Positions 1 to 10,024 are shown, counted from the stretch's first letter. The stretch: DNA of 64,000 nt from Peribacillus simplex NBRC 15720 = DSM 1321 (GCF_002243645.1 NZ_CP017704.1:2457501-2521500); one strand, 5' to 3'. The notes: generated from the letters alone by a model not told the origin. Numbers and translations: made by a program.

Positions 1-284
1 CCAGCTCCAGATGAACCTACGAAACCTGTTACGCCAGGCGTATTCCGGACAACATACCATGAATCATCCGTCATGATGATCTCAACCAATACATAACCTG
101 GAAACACTTTCTTTTTGGTCACTTTCTTTTTGCCATCTTTCACTTCTGTTTCTTCTTCTTCTGGAACTACAACGCGAAAGATCTTGTCTTCCATCCCCAT
201 AGTTTCAACACGTTTTTCCAAGTTAGCCTTAACTTTGTTCTCGTAACCTGAATAGGTGTGAACTACATACCAATTCTTTTCCAT
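1..284 (-). CDS. nusG: Transcription factor NusG, 5' part (truncated by window edge)
   Basis: NusG binds the RNA polymerase clamp and modulates pausing, elongation and termination. The 94 visible codons open with [19 protein letters not shown], the standard start of the NGN domain, and contain FPGYVLVE at residues 61-68. The C-terminal KOW domain lies beyond position 1. A lysine- and glutamate-rich insert (about residues 42-60) is as expected in Bacillus. The start is the ATG at 284. The best Shine-Dalgarno (GGGAGGG, about 307-313) lies 22 nt upstream, and a small GGAC/GTCC hairpin (291-304) sits between the two. A terminator separates secE from nusG, so nusG probably has its own promoter, which I could not place with certainty. 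The ribosomal protein operon is expected downstream, outside the window. Confidence 0.96.
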   Translation of the reverse strand, partial: MEKNWYVVHTYSGYENKVKANLEKRVETMGMEDKIFRVVVPEEEETEVKDGKKKVTKKKVFPGYVLVEIIMTDDSWYVVRNTPGVTGFVGSSGA

Positions 285-469
285 GTGTTAGGACTTTATC
301 GTCCTTCCCTCCCTGCAATCAATCATTTTCTTTATTAATCTTTATCTTTGAACGTTTTAGCCAAAAAACCATACCGGCGTCAACCCGACTTAGCTAGAAT
401 ATATTGTGATGATTCATATTACAGCAGTGCTCGATTTTGATCTTCTTCACTTCTTAAAAAAGACAAATT

Positions 470-492
470 AAAAAACCCGTTTCCGGGCTTTT
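470..492 (-). terminator. Intrinsic terminator after secE
   Basis: On the minus strand GCCCG-GAAA-CGGGT is followed by TTTTTT, a compact GC-rich stem with a tetraloop and a U-tract. It lies about 50 nt after the secE stop and should end the rpmGB-secE transcript before nusG. Confidence 0.8.
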
Positions 493-541
493 CTGCTGAC
501 ACATATTATTCTATCACTATTATACCTTATTTTCGAATCTC

Positions 542-724
542 TTATTCAATAACCAAGCGAATTAATTCAGAAATGCCCAAATCGACCACTGTAAAGAATA
601 AAGCCATAAACACTACAGTCGTTACTACCACGATTGTATATTTGGTAAGCTCCTTGCGTTTCGGCCAGCTTACCTTTTGCATTTCGCGAGCTACTCCGCT
701 GAAAAATTCGGTAAAACGTTTCAT
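542..724 (-). CDS. secE: Preprotein translocase subunit SecE
   Basis: SecE is the small essential clamp subunit of the SecYEG protein-conducting channel in the cytoplasmic membrane. The 60-residue product begins MKRFTEFFSGVAREMQKVSW. It has the amphipathic region with the conserved KVSWPKRKEL motif (about residues 17-26), then a single transmembrane segment (about 30-50) and a short tail ending LIRLVIE. Length matches single-TM Firmicute SecE. The ATG at 724 is preferred over an in-frame TTG at 739 because GGAGG lies 8 nt before the ATG and the TTG overlaps it. It is co-transcribed with rpmGB upstream. Confidence 0.96.
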   Translation of the reverse strand: MKRFTEFFSGVAREMQKVSWPKRKELTKYTIVVVTTVVFMALFFTVVDLGISELIRLVIE

Positions 725-775
725 GAATGTATCCTCCAAGCATTAGAAGCTTCTGTCAATCTATTTATAAAACGG

Positions 776-925
776 TTATTTCGTTTCTTTATGAATCGAG
801 TGTGAGTTGCACGTACTGCAAAATTTCTTGATTTCCAGTCGTTCGCCGCTTGTCGATTGTTTGCTCTCATAACTATAATTCCTTGAACCGCAATCAGTGC
901 AGGCAAGAACTATTTTTTTTCGCAT
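776..925 (-). CDS. rpmGB: 50S ribosomal protein L33 (RpmGB type)
   Basis: This is a 49-residue protein, [18 protein letters not shown] onward, ending HKETK. It has the two CxxC pairs (CTDC at about 9-12, CSTC at about 36-39) of the zinc-binding form of L33, a small protein of the large ribosomal subunit near the E site. The position just upstream of secE and downstream of sigH matches rpmGB of B. subtilis. The Shine-Dalgarno is weak (AGGATAGGTG), and the start ATG is the one that gives the full zinc-ribbon. A good sigma-A promoter lies 35-60 nt upstream. Confidence 0.93.
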   Translation of the reverse strand: MRKKIVLACTDCGSRNYSYESKQSTSGERLEIKKFCSTCNSHSIHKETK

Positions 926-959
926 TAGATACACCTATCCTATCTACTATATCCATAAA

Positions 960-988
960 ACCTTATCACGACTGTTTTTTATTGTCAA
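960..988 (-). promoter_or_regulatory. Sigma-A promoter of rpmGB-secE
   Basis: On the minus strand TTGACA (983-988) and TAAGGT (960-965) are separated by exactly 17 bp. The element sits just ahead of rpmGB and after the end of sigH. Confidence 0.7.
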
Positions 989-1127
989 TATCAAAGCGGG
1001 TTTAGCCCATTATGGACACCGGAAATCAAAACATAGGTTTACTTAACATCCATTAAAAAATCTTAGTGAATAATAAACTTCCATGTGGAGAAGGGACAGA
1101 TGAAATTAAGCGGAAAAAGCGGAGGGA

Positions 1128-1778
1128 TTATAAACTGATTTCCCTTACTTCCAGATAGCGCTCGAGCTTTCTTTTCACCCGCTGAAGGGCGTTGTCGATT
1201 GACTTAACATGCCGGTTCAACTCTTCCGAAATTTCTTGGTAGGTTTGCCCATCCAGGTAAAGAGCTAACACTTTTCTCTCAAGATCACTCAGGAGCTCGG
1301 CCATCTTTAATTCGATATCGTCAAACTCTTCTTGGTTGATGATCAGTTCTTCCGGGTCCAAAACTTTCGTACCCGATATAATATCCATTAGAGTTCGGTC
1401 CGATTCCTCATCATAAATGGGCTTGTCCAGGGAAACATAGGAATTGAGCGGAATATGTTTTTGACGTGTTGCTGTTTTGATAGCTGTAATGATCTGCCTT
1501 GTAATGCATAGTTCTGCAAATGCTTTAAAAGAAGATAACTTATCCCCTTTAAAATCACGGACTGCTTTATATAAACCAATCATACCTTCTTGCACGATGT
1601 CTTCCTTATCGGCACCAATCAAGAAATAAGTCCTTGCCTTCGCTCTTACAAAATTACGATACTTTTGGATCAAATAATCCAGTGCTTCACTGTCTCCAGT
1701 GTGCACCAACCCTATCAATTCATCATCCTCAAACTGCAGATACTTTTCGTTCAGCTTCATTCCGAATTTGAGACCCAC
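1128..1778 (-). CDS. sigH: RNA polymerase sigma-H factor (Spo0H)
   Basis: SigH is the alternative sigma factor for early stationary-phase, competence and sporulation genes; it should read the spoVG promoter in this window. The 216-residue product has region 2 (DIVQEGMIGLYKAV at about 60-73, and CITRQIITAIKTATRQKH at about 91-108) and a region 4 helix-turn-helix (about 177-205, YQEISEELNRHVKSIDNALQ). It ends LEVREISL as in Bacillus SigH. The start is GTG at 1778, 8 nt after a G-rich Shine-Dalgarno. An ATG two bases upstream is out of frame. A promoter directly upstream gives it its own transcript, and AbrB control is known in B. subtilis. Confidence 0.96.
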   Translation of the reverse strand: MGLKFGMKLNEKYLQFEDDELIGLVHTGDSEALDYLIQKYRNFVRAKARTYFLIGADKEDIVQEGMIGLYKAVRDFKGDKLSSFKAFAELCITRQIITAIKTATRQKHIPLNSYVSLDKPIYDEESDRTLMDIISGTKVLDPEELIINQEEFDDIELKMAELLSDLERKVLALYLDGQTYQEISEELNRHVKSIDNALQRVKRKLERYLEVREISL

Positions 1779-1811
1779 ATTATATCCCCCTGACCTGACT
1801 CAGATAGAAAT

Positions 1812-1841
1812 ATTATACAGCAGGTAAATTTTACCCGTCAA
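1812..1841 (-). promoter_or_regulatory. Sigma-A promoter of sigH
   Basis: The minus strand reads TTGACG (1836-1841), 18 bp, then a perfect TATAAT (1812-1817) in the 67-bp gap between rae1 and sigH. It fits the known separate sigma-A promoter of spo0H. Confidence 0.75.
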
Positions 1842-1845
1842 TGGT

Positions 1846-2355
1846 TCATATTTTACCTCGGCGCCATTTTTCGAAAATTTCTGCCACTTCTTCACTTAAA
1901 GGAATTTTAGCCACGGGTCTTATCGTCGTTGTTTTTCTTACATCTTTCTTGATTTCGCCTTGAATTTCTTCCATTTCAATAAGCAGTTCACGAGCGGATT
2001 TCCTTAGGGCCCCTTGGCCAAAGATCACCCACTGTTCCGTGAAGTCGGAAGTTGCCACTTGAATTTGCGTTTTGACATTATTCAGTTCAATAGCCATCTT
2101 TTCTATTCTTTCATCCGCAGTTTCATTTTCTTTTGTAAAAATTACATCAACATTGTGATTTTTGAATATGCGGGCAATTCCCTGAACATATTGAGCGTCA
2201 AATACGACAATTACACGGAATCCGGTAAATGCTTGATATTCCGCCATCATTTCTATCAATCGATCTCTTGCAGCAGCAAGATCCCGTTCTTTTAATTCTC
2301 TCAGTTCCGGCCAAGCTCCAATAATGTTATAACCGTCCACCAACAGAATATTCAT
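1846..2355 (-). CDS. rae1: Ribosome A-site mRNA endonuclease Rae1 (YacP, NYN domain)
   Basis: Rae1 is a NYN/PIN-fold endoribonuclease that enters the ribosomal A site and cuts certain mRNAs during translation (established for B. subtilis). The 169-residue protein starts MNILLVDGYNIIGAW, where the Asp of LVDGYN is a conserved acidic residue. Further acidic positions follow in VVFDAQ (about residue 53) and in the TSDFTEQ segment (about 103). It lies 4 nt after rlmB in the cysE-cysS-mrnC-rlmB-rae1 operon, with other RNA-processing genes. Confidence 0.93.
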   Translation of the reverse strand: MNILLVDGYNIIGAWPELRELKERDLAAARDRLIEMMAEYQAFTGFRVIVVFDAQYVQGIARIFKNHNVDVIFTKENETADERIEKMAIELNNVKTQIQVATSDFTEQWVIFGQGALRKSARELLIEMEEIQGEIKKDVRKTTTIRPVAKIPLSEEVAEIFEKWRRGKI

Positions 2356-2359
2356 TGCA

Positions 2360-3103
2360 TCATTGCCCTAGGGGATTTCTTTTTCTATAAACCTCATACA
2401 TCAATAAACCGGCTGCTACCGATGCATTTAACGAAGTTACTTGTCCTGCCATAGGGAGACGGATGAGAAAATCACATTTATCCTTCATTAACCGGGCCAT
2501 GCCTTTTCCTTCGCTGCCGATAACAAGTCCGATAGGCATCTTTCCATCCATGTTACGGTAATCATCGCTGCCTTTCGCGTCGGTACCGACTATCCATACC
2601 CCACGCTCTTTCAACTCTTCCACTGCTCTTGCCAAATTTGTAACGCGAGCTACCGGAATATATTCGATTGCACCCGTCGAAGCTTTTGCCACTGTTGCCG
2701 TCAAGCCCACCGCTCTTCTTTTTGGTATGATGATTCCATGGGCCCCGACTGCATCAGCCGTCCTCATGATCGAACCTAAATTATGCGGGTCTTCAACTTC
2801 ATCAAGGATCATGAAAAAAGGTGCTTCGTCCCGTTCAGCCGCTTTTGCGAATAGGTCATCCAATTCCACATATTCATATGCAGCCACTTGTGCGATAACG
2901 CCTTGATGGATGCCTTCTGCCATTTGGTCAATTTTTTTCTTCGGTACGATTTGCACGAATACCTTCTTTTCCTTCGCCAGACCGATTAGTGGTTGCATCG
3001 AGCCTTTTTGTGAGCCCTCGGCTATCCAGATTTTATTAATATCCCGTTCGGAGCGAAGTGCTTCCAATACGGGGTTTCTGCCAATGATATATTCTTCGCT
3101 CAT
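2360..3103 (-). CDS. rlmB: 23S rRNA 2'-O-methyltransferase RlmB (SPOUT family, YacO)
   Basis: This is a SpoU-type RNA 2'-O-ribose methyltransferase that uses SAM. In the 247 residues, an N-terminal substrate-binding region (1-80, [13 protein letters not shown]) is followed by the trefoil-knot SPOUT domain. Its motifs are [18 protein letters not shown] (about 99-116, motif 1), [10 protein letters not shown] (motif 2, about 194) and [18 protein letters not shown] (motif 3, about 216). It overlaps mrnC by 4 nt (ATGA-type coupling). The B. subtilis enzyme methylates G2251-equivalent in 23S rRNA; that exact target is inferred by orthology. Confidence 0.95.
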   Translation of the reverse strand: MSEEYIIGRNPVLEALRSERDINKIWIAEGSQKGSMQPLIGLAKEKKVFVQIVPKKKIDQMAEGIHQGVIAQVAAYEYVELDDLFAKAAERDEAPFFMILDEVEDPHNLGSIMRTADAVGAHGIIIPKRRAVGLTATVAKASTGAIEYIPVARVTNLARAVEELKERGVWIVGTDAKGSDDYRNMDGKMPIGLVIGSEGKGMARLMKDKCDFLIRLPMAGQVTSLNASVAAGLLMYEVYRKRNPLGQ

Positions 3104-3522
3104 GGGTTACTCCCCTTTTCTTCTTCAATGTATTCAATGGATTTTTTGATGAGTTCTTCCATTCTTTCTATTCGACCTGATAAATACAAAAATCCCATAA
3201 GTGCCTCGAAGGCTGTACTGTAGCGATATGTTTGCACATCTGTATTCTTCGGTACCGAACCGGATTTTGCATTTCGGCCGCGCCGAACGACAGCCGATTC
3301 CTCTTCCGATAACCAATCTGACTCCAGAAAAAAGTGGATGATTTTATTTTGCGCTTTAGCAGCTACAAAAGATGTAGCTTTTTTGTGAAGTAGATTGGGC
3401 TTGACCGCTCCTTTTTGAATGAGGTGATGCCGTATATACGTTTCGTATACAGCATCACCTATATATGCTAAAGCAAGACTGTTCAGCATTTTTGCATCTA
3501 CCTTACTATCGTAATGAAGCAT
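3100..3522 (-). CDS. mrnC: Mini-ribonuclease III (MrnC)
   Basis: Mini-III is a homodimeric RNase III-like enzyme without a dsRNA-binding domain that trims 23S rRNA precursor ends in Bacillus. The 140-residue protein carries the catalytic signature [12 protein letters not shown] with the key Asp at residue 23, a conserved [12 protein letters not shown] segment (about 75-86) and the second acidic motif [15 protein letters not shown] (about 98-112). It sits 3 nt after cysS and overlaps rlmB. Its likely target, the 23S processing stem, is visible in the rRNA operon of this window. Confidence 0.95.
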   Translation of the reverse strand: MLHYDSKVDAKMLNSLALAYIGDAVYETYIRHHLIQKGAVKPNLLHKKATSFVAAKAQNKIIHFFLESDWLSEEESAVVRRGRNAKSGSVPKNTDVQTYRYSTAFEALMGFLYLSGRIERMEELIKKSIEYIEEEKGSNP

Positions 3523-3525
3523 TAA

Positions 3526-4923
3526 TTACCCTCTTTTCCATCTTGTACCTTGAGGGGTATCCTCTAATATGATATTCATGTTTTTCAAGCGATCACGAAT
3601 TTCATCAGATAACCCAAAGTTGCGGTCTTTCCGCGCTTGAATTCTCTGCTGTATCAACCCTTCAATTTCTTCATCCAATAGCCCCTCTTCTCCAAGAGAC
3701 AAACCCAGGACAGAAAATAAGTTGTTGAATTTATCAAGGAAAGCCTCAATCACTTCCTTGTCTGTGTTTTTCTCCATCAAGTAATAATTTGCCTGTTTGG
3801 AAAGTTCAAAGAGTATGGATATTGCATTAGCTGTGTTGAAATCATCGTCCATTTCCTTAATGAATTGTTCATGTAATTCATTCAGCTTCTCCAACCAAAC
3901 ATCATTATTCTCAGTCAATCCGTCACTTACTTGAAGACGATGCTTTAAGTTTTGATATGATGTCCTTAAGCGATCAAGGGACGCTTTTACATTTTCAAGC
4001 ACTTCTTCACTATAATTGATGGGATGACGGTAATGTACAGATAACATAAAGAAGCGTAGCACTTGTGGATCATGCTTCTGAATGATGTCATGCACAAGGA
4101 CGAAATTGCCTAAGGACTTAGACATTTTTTCATTCTCAATATTTATATACCCATTATGCATCCAATAATTCGCAAACGTTTTACCCGTCAATGCTTCGGA
4201 TTGTGCAATTTCATTTTCATGATGCGGGAAAGCCAGATCTTGACCTCCTGCATGAATATCGATTGTATCGCCCAAATACTTTTTGACCATTGCGGAGCAT
4301 TCGATATGCCAGCCAGGACGCCCCTTACCCCATGGGCTCTCCCAAGATATTTCATCATCCTTGGCCTTTTTCCAAAGGGCAAAATCAAGGGCATCTTGTT
4401 TTTTCTCCCCTATTTCAATACGTGCCCCCACTCGCAGCTCATCGATGGACTGATGTGAAAGTTTTCCATACCCCTCAAACTTACGAGTGCGGTAATACAC
4501 ATCCCCTTCAGATTCATAAGCGAATCCTTTCTCAATTAATGCCGAGATGAATTCAATGATTGCATCCATGTTCTCCATTACGGTTGGGTGAGCATCCGCT
4601 TTTTTGCAACCCAATGCTGACACGTCTTCAAAATAAGCCTTGATGAAACGCTCTGATATGGTAGGGACATCTTCCCCCAATTCTTTTGCCGCACGAATCA
4701 GCTTATCATCCACATCCGTAAAGTTCGAAACGAATTGCACATCATAACCACGGTAATCCAAATACCTACGAACTGCATCGAATACGATTGCTGGTCTTGC
4801 ATTACCAATATGAATGTAATTATAGACAGTTGGTCCGCATACGTACATCTTCACCTTTCCCTCTTCAATCGGGACGAAGGTTTCCTTTTTTCTTGTAGCT
4901 GTGTTATATATTTTAATCGCCAT
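3526..4923 (-). CDS. cysS: Cysteine-tRNA ligase
   Basis: Class I synthetase that activates cysteine with ATP and charges tRNA-Cys in the cytoplasm. The 465-residue protein shows [20 protein letters not shown] with the HIGH-type motif (HIGN, about 37-40) and a zinc-binding Cys in the same loop. The tRNA- and zinc-related WHIECSAM segment is at about residue 206, and KMSKS (as KMSKSLGNF) at about 267. The C-terminal DALR-type anticodon domain is present. cysE lies 1 nt upstream, so both genes sit behind the cysteine T-box and are induced by uncharged tRNA-Cys. Confidence 0.98.
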   Translation of the reverse strand: MAIKIYNTATRKKETFVPIEEGKVKMYVCGPTVYNYIHIGNARPAIVFDAVRRYLDYRGYDVQFVSNFTDVDDKLIRAAKELGEDVPTISERFIKAYFEDVSALGCKKADAHPTVMENMDAIIEFISALIEKGFAYESEGDVYYRTRKFEGYGKLSHQSIDELRVGARIEIGEKKQDALDFALWKKAKDDEISWESPWGKGRPGWHIECSAMVKKYLGDTIDIHAGGQDLAFPHHENEIAQSEALTGKTFANYWMHNGYINIENEKMSKSLGNFVLVHDIIQKHDPQVLRFFMLSVHYRHPINYSEEVLENVKASLDRLRTSYQNLKHRLQVSDGLTENNDVWLEKLNELHEQFIKEMDDDFNTANAISILFELSKQANYYLMEKNTDKEVIEAFLDKFNNLFSVLGLSLGEEGLLDEEIEGLIQQRIQARKDRNFGLSDEIRDRLKNMNIILEDTPQGTRWKRG

Positions 4924-4924
4924 A

Positions 4925-5575
4925 TTATAGACTCCTTTCTTCCTGCTTCTGCTCAGCCAACTTCGCTCTTAAGGCCCTGATTTCACTATCCAATTCCTTA
5001 AAGCGATCAGCGATTGGATCAGGAAGATCTGAATGATTTAGGTCTTTTTTGATTTTGATGCCATCTTGAATGACCACTTTGCCTGGAATGCCCACCACTG
5101 TAGAATTAGGCGGCACTTCCTTTAAAACGACCGATCCTGCACCGATTTTTGAGTTTTCCCCAACAGTGATGGAACCCAGCACTTTTGCTCCTGTAGCAAT
5201 CAACACATTATCCTTTATCGTAGGATGTCGTTTTCCCTTTTCCTTTCCTGTCCCCCCAAGGGTTACACCTTGAAAGACAGATACATTGTCGCCAATCTCA
5301 CAAGTTTCGCCAATGACGATCCCCATTCCATGGTCAATGAAGAAACGACGGCCAATGGTAGCCCCTGGATGAATTTCAATTCCGGTAAAAAACCGACTGA
5401 TTTGAGATATACTTCTTGCCAGGAAAAAGAATTTCTTCTTAAATAGTGCGTGAGCCATCCTATGACTCCAAATTGCATGTAAACCCGCGTACGTCAATAT
5501 GACTTCCAAATAGCTGCGCGCAGCAGGATCTTGATCAAAAACCACTTCGATATCCTCTTTAAACATCTTTAACAA
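4925..5575 (-). CDS. cysE: Serine O-acetyltransferase
   Basis: CysE makes O-acetylserine from serine and acetyl-CoA, the first step of cysteine synthesis; CysK in this window does the second. An N-terminal helical domain ([20 protein letters not shown]) is followed by left-handed beta-helix hexapeptide repeats with the conserved [20 protein letters not shown] and [20 protein letters not shown] segments, and a variable tail. I place the start at TTG 5575: it lies 7 nt after AGGGGG, and it matches the few extra N-terminal residues of B. subtilis CysE. The alternative ATG at 5566 has a 16-nt spacing. Length is then 216 residues, normal for Bacillus. Control is by the upstream T-box. Confidence 0.95.
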   Translation of the reverse strand: MLKMFKEDIEVVFDQDPAARSYLEVILTYAGLHAIWSHRMAHALFKKKFFFLARSISQISRFFTGIEIHPGATIGRRFFIDHGMGIVIGETCEIGDNVSVFQGVTLGGTGKEKGKRHPTIKDNVLIATGAKVLGSITVGENSKIGAGSVVLKEVPPNSTVVGIPGKVVIQDGIKIKKDLNHSDLPDPIADRFKELDSEIRALRAKLAEQKQEERSL

Positions 5576-5635
5576 AATGATTCCCCCTATGTTCCGTCCT
5601 TTTCCAACATCCCCTTTTGAAGCTTTTAAAGCATA

Positions 5636-5905
5636 TAAAAAAGCGTCTCTGTCCAAATAGACAGAGACGCTTAAAGCGCGGTTCCACTCTGTTTGGAATG
5701 TAAGAATCAGGTAAAGCTTTTTCCTGTTTTTCCATCCCCAACTTTAATCCCTGTAACGGAGGACATTCCGCCTGTGCCTACTATAGGTTAGTTCAGCAAA
5801 GGACTCAAGGGTGCATTTCAGAAAACGAGAGGCTTGAACCACTTTCAGCAGGTTATGGTTCTCTCTAAAAAGCTTCGTTTACTTACTTCTCCCCATCTAC
5901 GCGTT
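5636..5905 (-). promoter_or_regulatory. T-box leader (tRNA-Cys sensing) upstream of cysE-cysS
   Basis: Read on the minus strand, the leader has a Stem I region starting near AGAGAGAACC and a specifier-loop segment GAAATGCACC containing the cysteine codon TGC (about 5813-5822). The conserved T-box GTGGAACCGCG follows at about 5676-5686. A strong terminator (GTCTCTGTC paired with GACAGAGAC, then a T-run, about 5636-5672) comes last. Uncharged tRNA-Cys should stabilise the antiterminator and allow read-through into cysE, cysS and the downstream RNA-enzyme genes. The same arrangement is known for cysES of B. subtilis. Confidence 0.93.
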
Positions 5906-5950
5906 CTTTTGTAAGATTATTAAATACTATATTACATTTTCGACAAATTG

Positions 5951-7408
5951 TTAATATAAAATACTCTGAATACGCTGTTTAATTTTTTCTTTGCCCAGTA
6001 ATGAAATCGCCTTAGGCAAGTCAGGACCATGTGTTTGACCCGTGACGGCCGCCCTTATCGGCATAAATAATTTTTTCCCTTTATGACCTGTGCTTTTTTG
6101 TACGGCTTTAATCGATTTCTTGATTTCATCCGCGTTAAATTCTTCAAGCCCTTCGATCTCCTGAAGGAAAGCTTTCATGACTTCCGGTACCTGTTCTTCA
6201 GCCAGTACTTCCTTAGCTTCTTCCTCGAACACGACCTCATCCTTGAAAAATAGTTCAGATAGCTCAACTATTTCCGCTCCATAGCTCATCTGCTCTTGAA
6301 AAAGGGAAACTAGCCCATGTACCCACTCTTCTTCTTCGGCAGTCAGTGTCGCTGAAACCTTCCCGGCTTTAATTAAGTGAGGCATTGACAATTCCACTGC
6401 ACGATTTCCGTCCAATTGCTTCACATATTGGTTATTCATCCATGTAAGCTTTTGTTTATCGAAAAGTGCAGGTGATTTAGACAACCGATCAGCATCGAAT
6501 AGATTAATGAATTCTTCCTTCGTGAAAATCTCTTCTTCCCCGACCGGAGACCATCCTAGTAATGTAATGAAATTGAATAAAGCTTCAGGTACATAACCAA
6601 GCTCTTCATATTGCTCAATGAATTGAATGATCGACTCATCACGTTTACTCAGTTTCTTCCTGCTTTCGTTTACAATCAGCGTCATATGTCCGAATACCGG
6701 CGGTTCCCAGCCGAAAGCTTCATAAATCATCAATTGTTTTGGAGTATTGGAGATATGATCATCACCGCGAAGGACATGGGAAATCTTCATCAAGTGATCA
6801 TCGACGGCCACTGCAAAGTTATAGGTTGGAATGCCATCTTTTTTAACGATGACAAAATCACCAAAGCCATCTGTTTCAAACGAAACGTCGTCCTTAACCA
6901 TATCTTTGAAAGTAAGGACCTTCCCAGCTGGAACGGCAAAACGAATGCTAGGCTTTCTTCCTTCAGCCACTAGTTTCGCTTGCTCTTCTTCAGTTAAATG
7001 CTTGCACTTCCCTGAATATTTTGGCGTTTCATTACGCTCGACCTGTCCTTCACGTTCAGCTTCAAGCTCTTCTTCCGTACAATAGCATTTATATGCCAAA
7101 CCCTTATCTAAAAGCTCTTGATACAATTCCTGATAAAGGTCGTTCCTTTCGGATTGACGATATGGCCCGTATTCACCGCCAACATCAACACCTTCATCCC
7201 AATCCATACCAAGCCATTTCAAATATTTAAGCTGACTTTCTTCTCCGCCTTCAATATTTCTCTTTTGGTCGGTATCTTCAATACGGATGATGAATTTCCC
7301 GCCTTTATTTCGTGCGTATAAATAATTAAATAAAGCAGTCCGTGCATTACCAATATGTAAATGTCCAGTCGGACTCGGTGCATAGCGAACTCGAATATCG
7401 CTGCTCAT
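5951..7408 (-). CDS. gltX: Glutamyl-tRNA synthetase (probably non-discriminating)
   Basis: Class I synthetase that charges tRNA-Glu. In Bacillus it also mischarges tRNA-Gln, which GatCAB then amidates (family knowledge). The 485-residue protein starts [20 protein letters not shown] with the HIGH motif at about residues 17-20. It has the [13 protein letters not shown] segment and a KMSKS equivalent, KKLSKRDES, at about 255. The C-terminal anticodon domain includes the conserved GKEKIKQRI ending. A 90-nt gap separates it from ispF. No terminator is obvious between gltX and the T-box of cysE. Confidence 0.98.
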   Translation of the reverse strand: MSSDIRVRYAPSPTGHLHIGNARTALFNYLYARNKGGKFIIRIEDTDQKRNIEGGEESQLKYLKWLGMDWDEGVDVGGEYGPYRQSERNDLYQELYQELLDKGLAYKCYCTEEELEAEREGQVERNETPKYSGKCKHLTEEEQAKLVAEGRKPSIRFAVPAGKVLTFKDMVKDDVSFETDGFGDFVIVKKDGIPTYNFAVAVDDHLMKISHVLRGDDHISNTPKQLMIYEAFGWEPPVFGHMTLIVNESRKKLSKRDESIIQFIEQYEELGYVPEALFNFITLLGWSPVGEEEIFTKEEFINLFDADRLSKSPALFDKQKLTWMNNQYVKQLDGNRAVELSMPHLIKAGKVSATLTAEEEEWVHGLVSLFQEQMSYGAEIVELSELFFKDEVVFEEEAKEVLAEEQVPEVMKAFLQEIEGLEEFNADEIKKSIKAVQKSTGHKGKKLFMPIRAAVTGQTHGPDLPKAISLLGKEKIKQRIQSILY

Positions 7409-7498
7409 GATATATATAGACCTCCCAGTCGTTCTATTCTATTGTATATATTATCATTTAAATACATTGGGATAAAGGCATCCACTCTAAAAACGAAT

Positions 7499-7978
7499 TT
7501 AGTTTGATTTAACCAATAAGACCACAGCCTGTGCCGCGATTCCTTCGCTCCTGCCTGTAAATCCAAGTTTCTCGGTAGTGGTCGCCTTTACATTAATTCT
7601 GTCTATCGACTCATCTAAAAGTTCAGCAATCCTGCCTCGCATTTCCTCAATATACGGTGCCATTTTCGGGCTTTGTGCAATGATTGTACAGTCCGCATTG
7701 CCTAGGGAATATCCTTCTTTTTTTACAATCGCCCAAATATACTGCAGCAGTTTTGCCGAATCAGCATCTTTAAATTCAGGATCGGTATCCGGAAAATGCT
7801 TACCGATATCCCCTGCACCAATTGCCCCCAAGCAGGCATCAGCAACAGTATGCAGAAGGACATCCGCATCCGAATGCCCTAGCAAACCTTTCTCATACGG
7901 AATCGTAATCCCGCCAATAATCAAAGGTCTGCCCTCCACAAGCTGATGAACGTCATATCCTTGTCCTATTCTAAACAT
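7499..7978 (-). CDS. ispF: 2-C-methyl-D-erythritol 2,4-cyclodiphosphate synthase
   Basis: IspF cyclises CDP-ME 2-phosphate to MEcPP with release of CMP in the MEP isoprenoid pathway. It acts as a trimer with Zn and Mg. The 159-residue protein starts [13 protein letters not shown] (the metal-binding Asp and His of YDVH at residues 8-10) and has [15 protein letters not shown] (about 34-48) and the C-terminal [13 protein letters not shown] signature. ATG 7978 is chosen over the upstream in-frame start because GGGGAG lies about 8 nt before it. It follows ispD with a 14-nt gap; the third MEP gene here, ispE, is far away at 61.5 kb. Confidence 0.97.
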   Translation of the reverse strand: MFRIGQGYDVHQLVEGRPLIIGGITIPYEKGLLGHSDADVLLHTVADACLGAIGAGDIGKHFPDTDPEFKDADSAKLLQYIWAIVKKEGYSLGNADCTIIAQSPKMAPYIEEMRGRIAELLDESIDRINVKATTTEKLGFTGRSEGIAAQAVVLLVKSN

Positions 7979-7992
7979 ATCATTCTCCCCAA

Positions 7993-8679
7993 TCATCGTT
8001 TTCCATGTTGTTTATGTAAAATCGCTTCTGCAAAATATAGGTCTTCCTGAGTCGTAATTTTAATATTATCATAATTGCCCTCAATAATAACTACCTGTTC
8101 ATTGATCCGCTCTAGCAAACTTGCATCATCCGTCCCTAAAAACGCTTCCGCTTCTGCCTGTTCATATGCCCTTTTTAATATGGATACACGAAAAGCTTGT
8201 GGAGTTTGTACCGCCCACAAGCTTGATCGTTCCACAGTTTCCACTACCTTTTTATTTGCCGCTTTTTTAATCGTATCCTTAACGGGCACTGCAATTACGG
8301 CACCTCCATGAAGGGAGGCGGCAGTAGTCAATTCACTGATTTGCCCAAGATTGATAAAAGGGCGGGCACCGTCGTGGACCAGAATGATTTCTTCTCCTGC
8401 ATGTTGCAGTCCATTATGAACGCTTTGTTGGCGCTCCTTGCCACCCATGACCAGTTTCTTGACCTTTTTAAGTCCATATGCTGCTATCAATTGACTAAAA
8501 TAATCCTTTTCTGCCGGGTTTATCGAAAGGATAATCCCCCGACAGTCAGGATCTTCTTCGAAGACACGCAGTGTATAAACAATAATCGGGATGCCCGATA
8601 GTTCAATAAAAAGTTTATTCTTGCCCGCCTTCATTCTTTTGCCTTGTCCAGCCGCAGGTATCACTACTTCATAAAACAT
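7993..8679 (-). CDS. ispD: 2-C-methyl-D-erythritol 4-phosphate cytidylyltransferase
   Basis: IspD couples MEP to CTP to give CDP-ME. The 228-residue protein begins [20 protein letters not shown], carrying the nucleotide-binding loop PAAGQGKRM with its conserved Arg and Lys residues, followed by [14 protein letters not shown] is at about residues 101-110, and the C-terminal [14 protein letters not shown] motif binds MEP. Length is standard. It lies between yacL (21 nt upstream) and ispF, the usual Bacillus cluster. Some Firmicutes carry an IspD-like TarI; the pairing with ispF argues against that here. Confidence 0.97.
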   Translation of the reverse strand: MFYEVVIPAAGQGKRMKAGKNKLFIELSGIPIIVYTLRVFEEDPDCRGIILSINPAEKDYFSQLIAAYGLKKVKKLVMGGKERQQSVHNGLQHAGEEIILVHDGARPFINLGQISELTTAASLHGGAVIAVPVKDTIKKAANKKVVETVERSSLWAVQTPQAFRVSILKRAYEQAEAEAFLGTDDASLLERINEQVVIIEGNYDNIKITTQEDLYFAEAILHKQHGKR

Positions 8680-8700
8680 AACGGTTTCTCCTACTCTTCT

Positions 8701-9798
8701 TTATAATGCTTTTTCTAATAGTTTCGGTTTAGCGAATATCATTCGGCCTGCAGATGTTTGCAATACACTTGTGACAAGTACATCGATGCGTTTCCCGATA
8801 TGGTCACGGCCACCCTCGACAACGATCATCGTGCCATCGTCTAAATAAGCGATGCCCTGGTTCTGCTCTTTCCCGTCCTTGATGACCTGAACATTCATCT
8901 CTTCCCCAGGAAGTACAACAGGTTTAACGGCATTGGCCAGGTCATTGATATTAAGGACCGCCACATTTTGAAACTCGCATACTTTGTTTAAATTGAAATC
9001 ATTGGTAACGACCATTCCGCCCGATATTTTGGCAAGCTTCACCAGTTTACTGTCCACTTCCTGAATGTCTTCAAAATCCCCTTCGTACATCTCCACTTTA
9101 ATCGGAAGGTCTTTTTGAATCCGATTCAAGATATCCAAACCACGTCTCCCACGATTCCTTTTCAATGCATCAGATGAATCGGCAATGTGCTGCAGTTCGT
9201 TTAATACGAATTGAGGAATGACTATTGTACCCTCGAGAAAGCCTGTCTGACAGATATCCGCAATTCTACCGTCAATGATGACGCTTGTATCGAGAATCTT
9301 CAACCGCTTGCTATACCCCTCTTCATCCTCTTCGCTTGCTTCACCGTCAGTATTTTTTTTCTTATTGCTTTTCGTGAATAAATTCAATAGTTCATCACGT
9401 TTTTTAAAGCCCACCTGGAAACCAAGATAACCAAATAAAAGCGTAAGGATGATAGGAACCACTGTATTTAAAATAGGAACCTTGATGGCACTAAAGGCGG
9501 AGCCAACCAAGAACGCCGCAAGCAGTCCCACTAAAAGACCGACGCTGCCAAAGATTATATCCGTACTTGGTATCTTTACAAGCTGTTCCTCCAGCCACTT
9601 CATAAAATAGATCACATGATCTACTGCCCAAAAAGTAATAAGATAAAAGATAATGGCACCCAACAGTACACTTACATAAGGATTGTTTATTAAAGCAATA
9701 TCGTCTGCATGTAAAACAATTAATAATTCTGGAATAAGTAACATACCAAGTGTTCCGCCGACTATTAAGAAGCATGCTTGTATAATGCGTTTTAACAT
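8701..9798 (-). CDS. yacL: PIN/TRAM domain membrane protein YacL
   Basis: This is a membrane protein with an N-terminal hydrophobic region of about four transmembrane segments (roughly residues 4-28, 41-62, 84-104 and 107-128) and a charged acidic linker (about 140-160). A PIN nuclease-like domain opens [12 protein letters not shown] (about 165-180), with a further acidic site in TNDFN, and a C-terminal TRAM domain (about 285-355) should bind RNA. ATG 9798 is used: GGAGGTG lies just upstream, and the in-frame GTG at 9807 lies inside that sequence. The exact function is not established. Conserved between disA and ispD in Bacilli. Confidence 0.92.
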   Translation of the reverse strand: MLKRIIQACFLIVGGTLGMLLIPELLIVLHADDIALINNPYVSVLLGAIIFYLITFWAVDHVIYFMKWLEEQLVKIPSTDIIFGSVGLLVGLLAAFLVGSAFSAIKVPILNTVVPIILTLLFGYLGFQVGFKKRDELLNLFTKSNKKKNTDGEASEEDEEGYSKRLKILDTSVIIDGRIADICQTGFLEGTIVIPQFVLNELQHIADSSDALKRNRGRRGLDILNRIQKDLPIKVEMYEGDFEDIQEVDSKLVKLAKISGGMVVTNDFNLNKVCEFQNVAVLNINDLANAVKPVVLPGEEMNVQVIKDGKEQNQGIAYLDDGTMIVVEGGRDHIGKRIDVLVTSVLQTSAGRMIFAKPKLLEKAL

Positions 9799-9937
9799 CC
9801 CTTTCACCTCCCTCTACTCATTATTGACCAATAAAATAAAATGAAACCTTCGAAAATTCGTTTTCATTATATACGTTAAATTCACTTAAGGAATTAGTGG
9901 ATTTACAAATATGAATTCTTCTCTTTTTCGTAATATT

Positions 9938-9966
9938 AGCCTAGCACCCTGAGTTTTGAGTGTCAA
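9938..9966 (-). promoter_or_regulatory. Candidate sigma-A promoter of yacL-ispD-ispF
   Basis: On the minus strand TTGACA (9961-9966), 17 bp, TAGGCT (9938-9943) in the 226-bp gap after disA. A second AT-rich TATAAT-like sequence near 9870 has no convincing -35. Confidence 0.5.
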
Positions 9967-10024
9967 AAATAAACACCAATCAATTTCAGGATAATTCAGG
10001 AAAATTTTGAAGGTCAGCTGCACT

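Noticed and set aside
721..906. 61-codon minus-strand frame over rpmGB
   Set aside because: It is a shifted frame across the L33 gene; the correct frame (776-925) gives a full zinc-ribbon L33.
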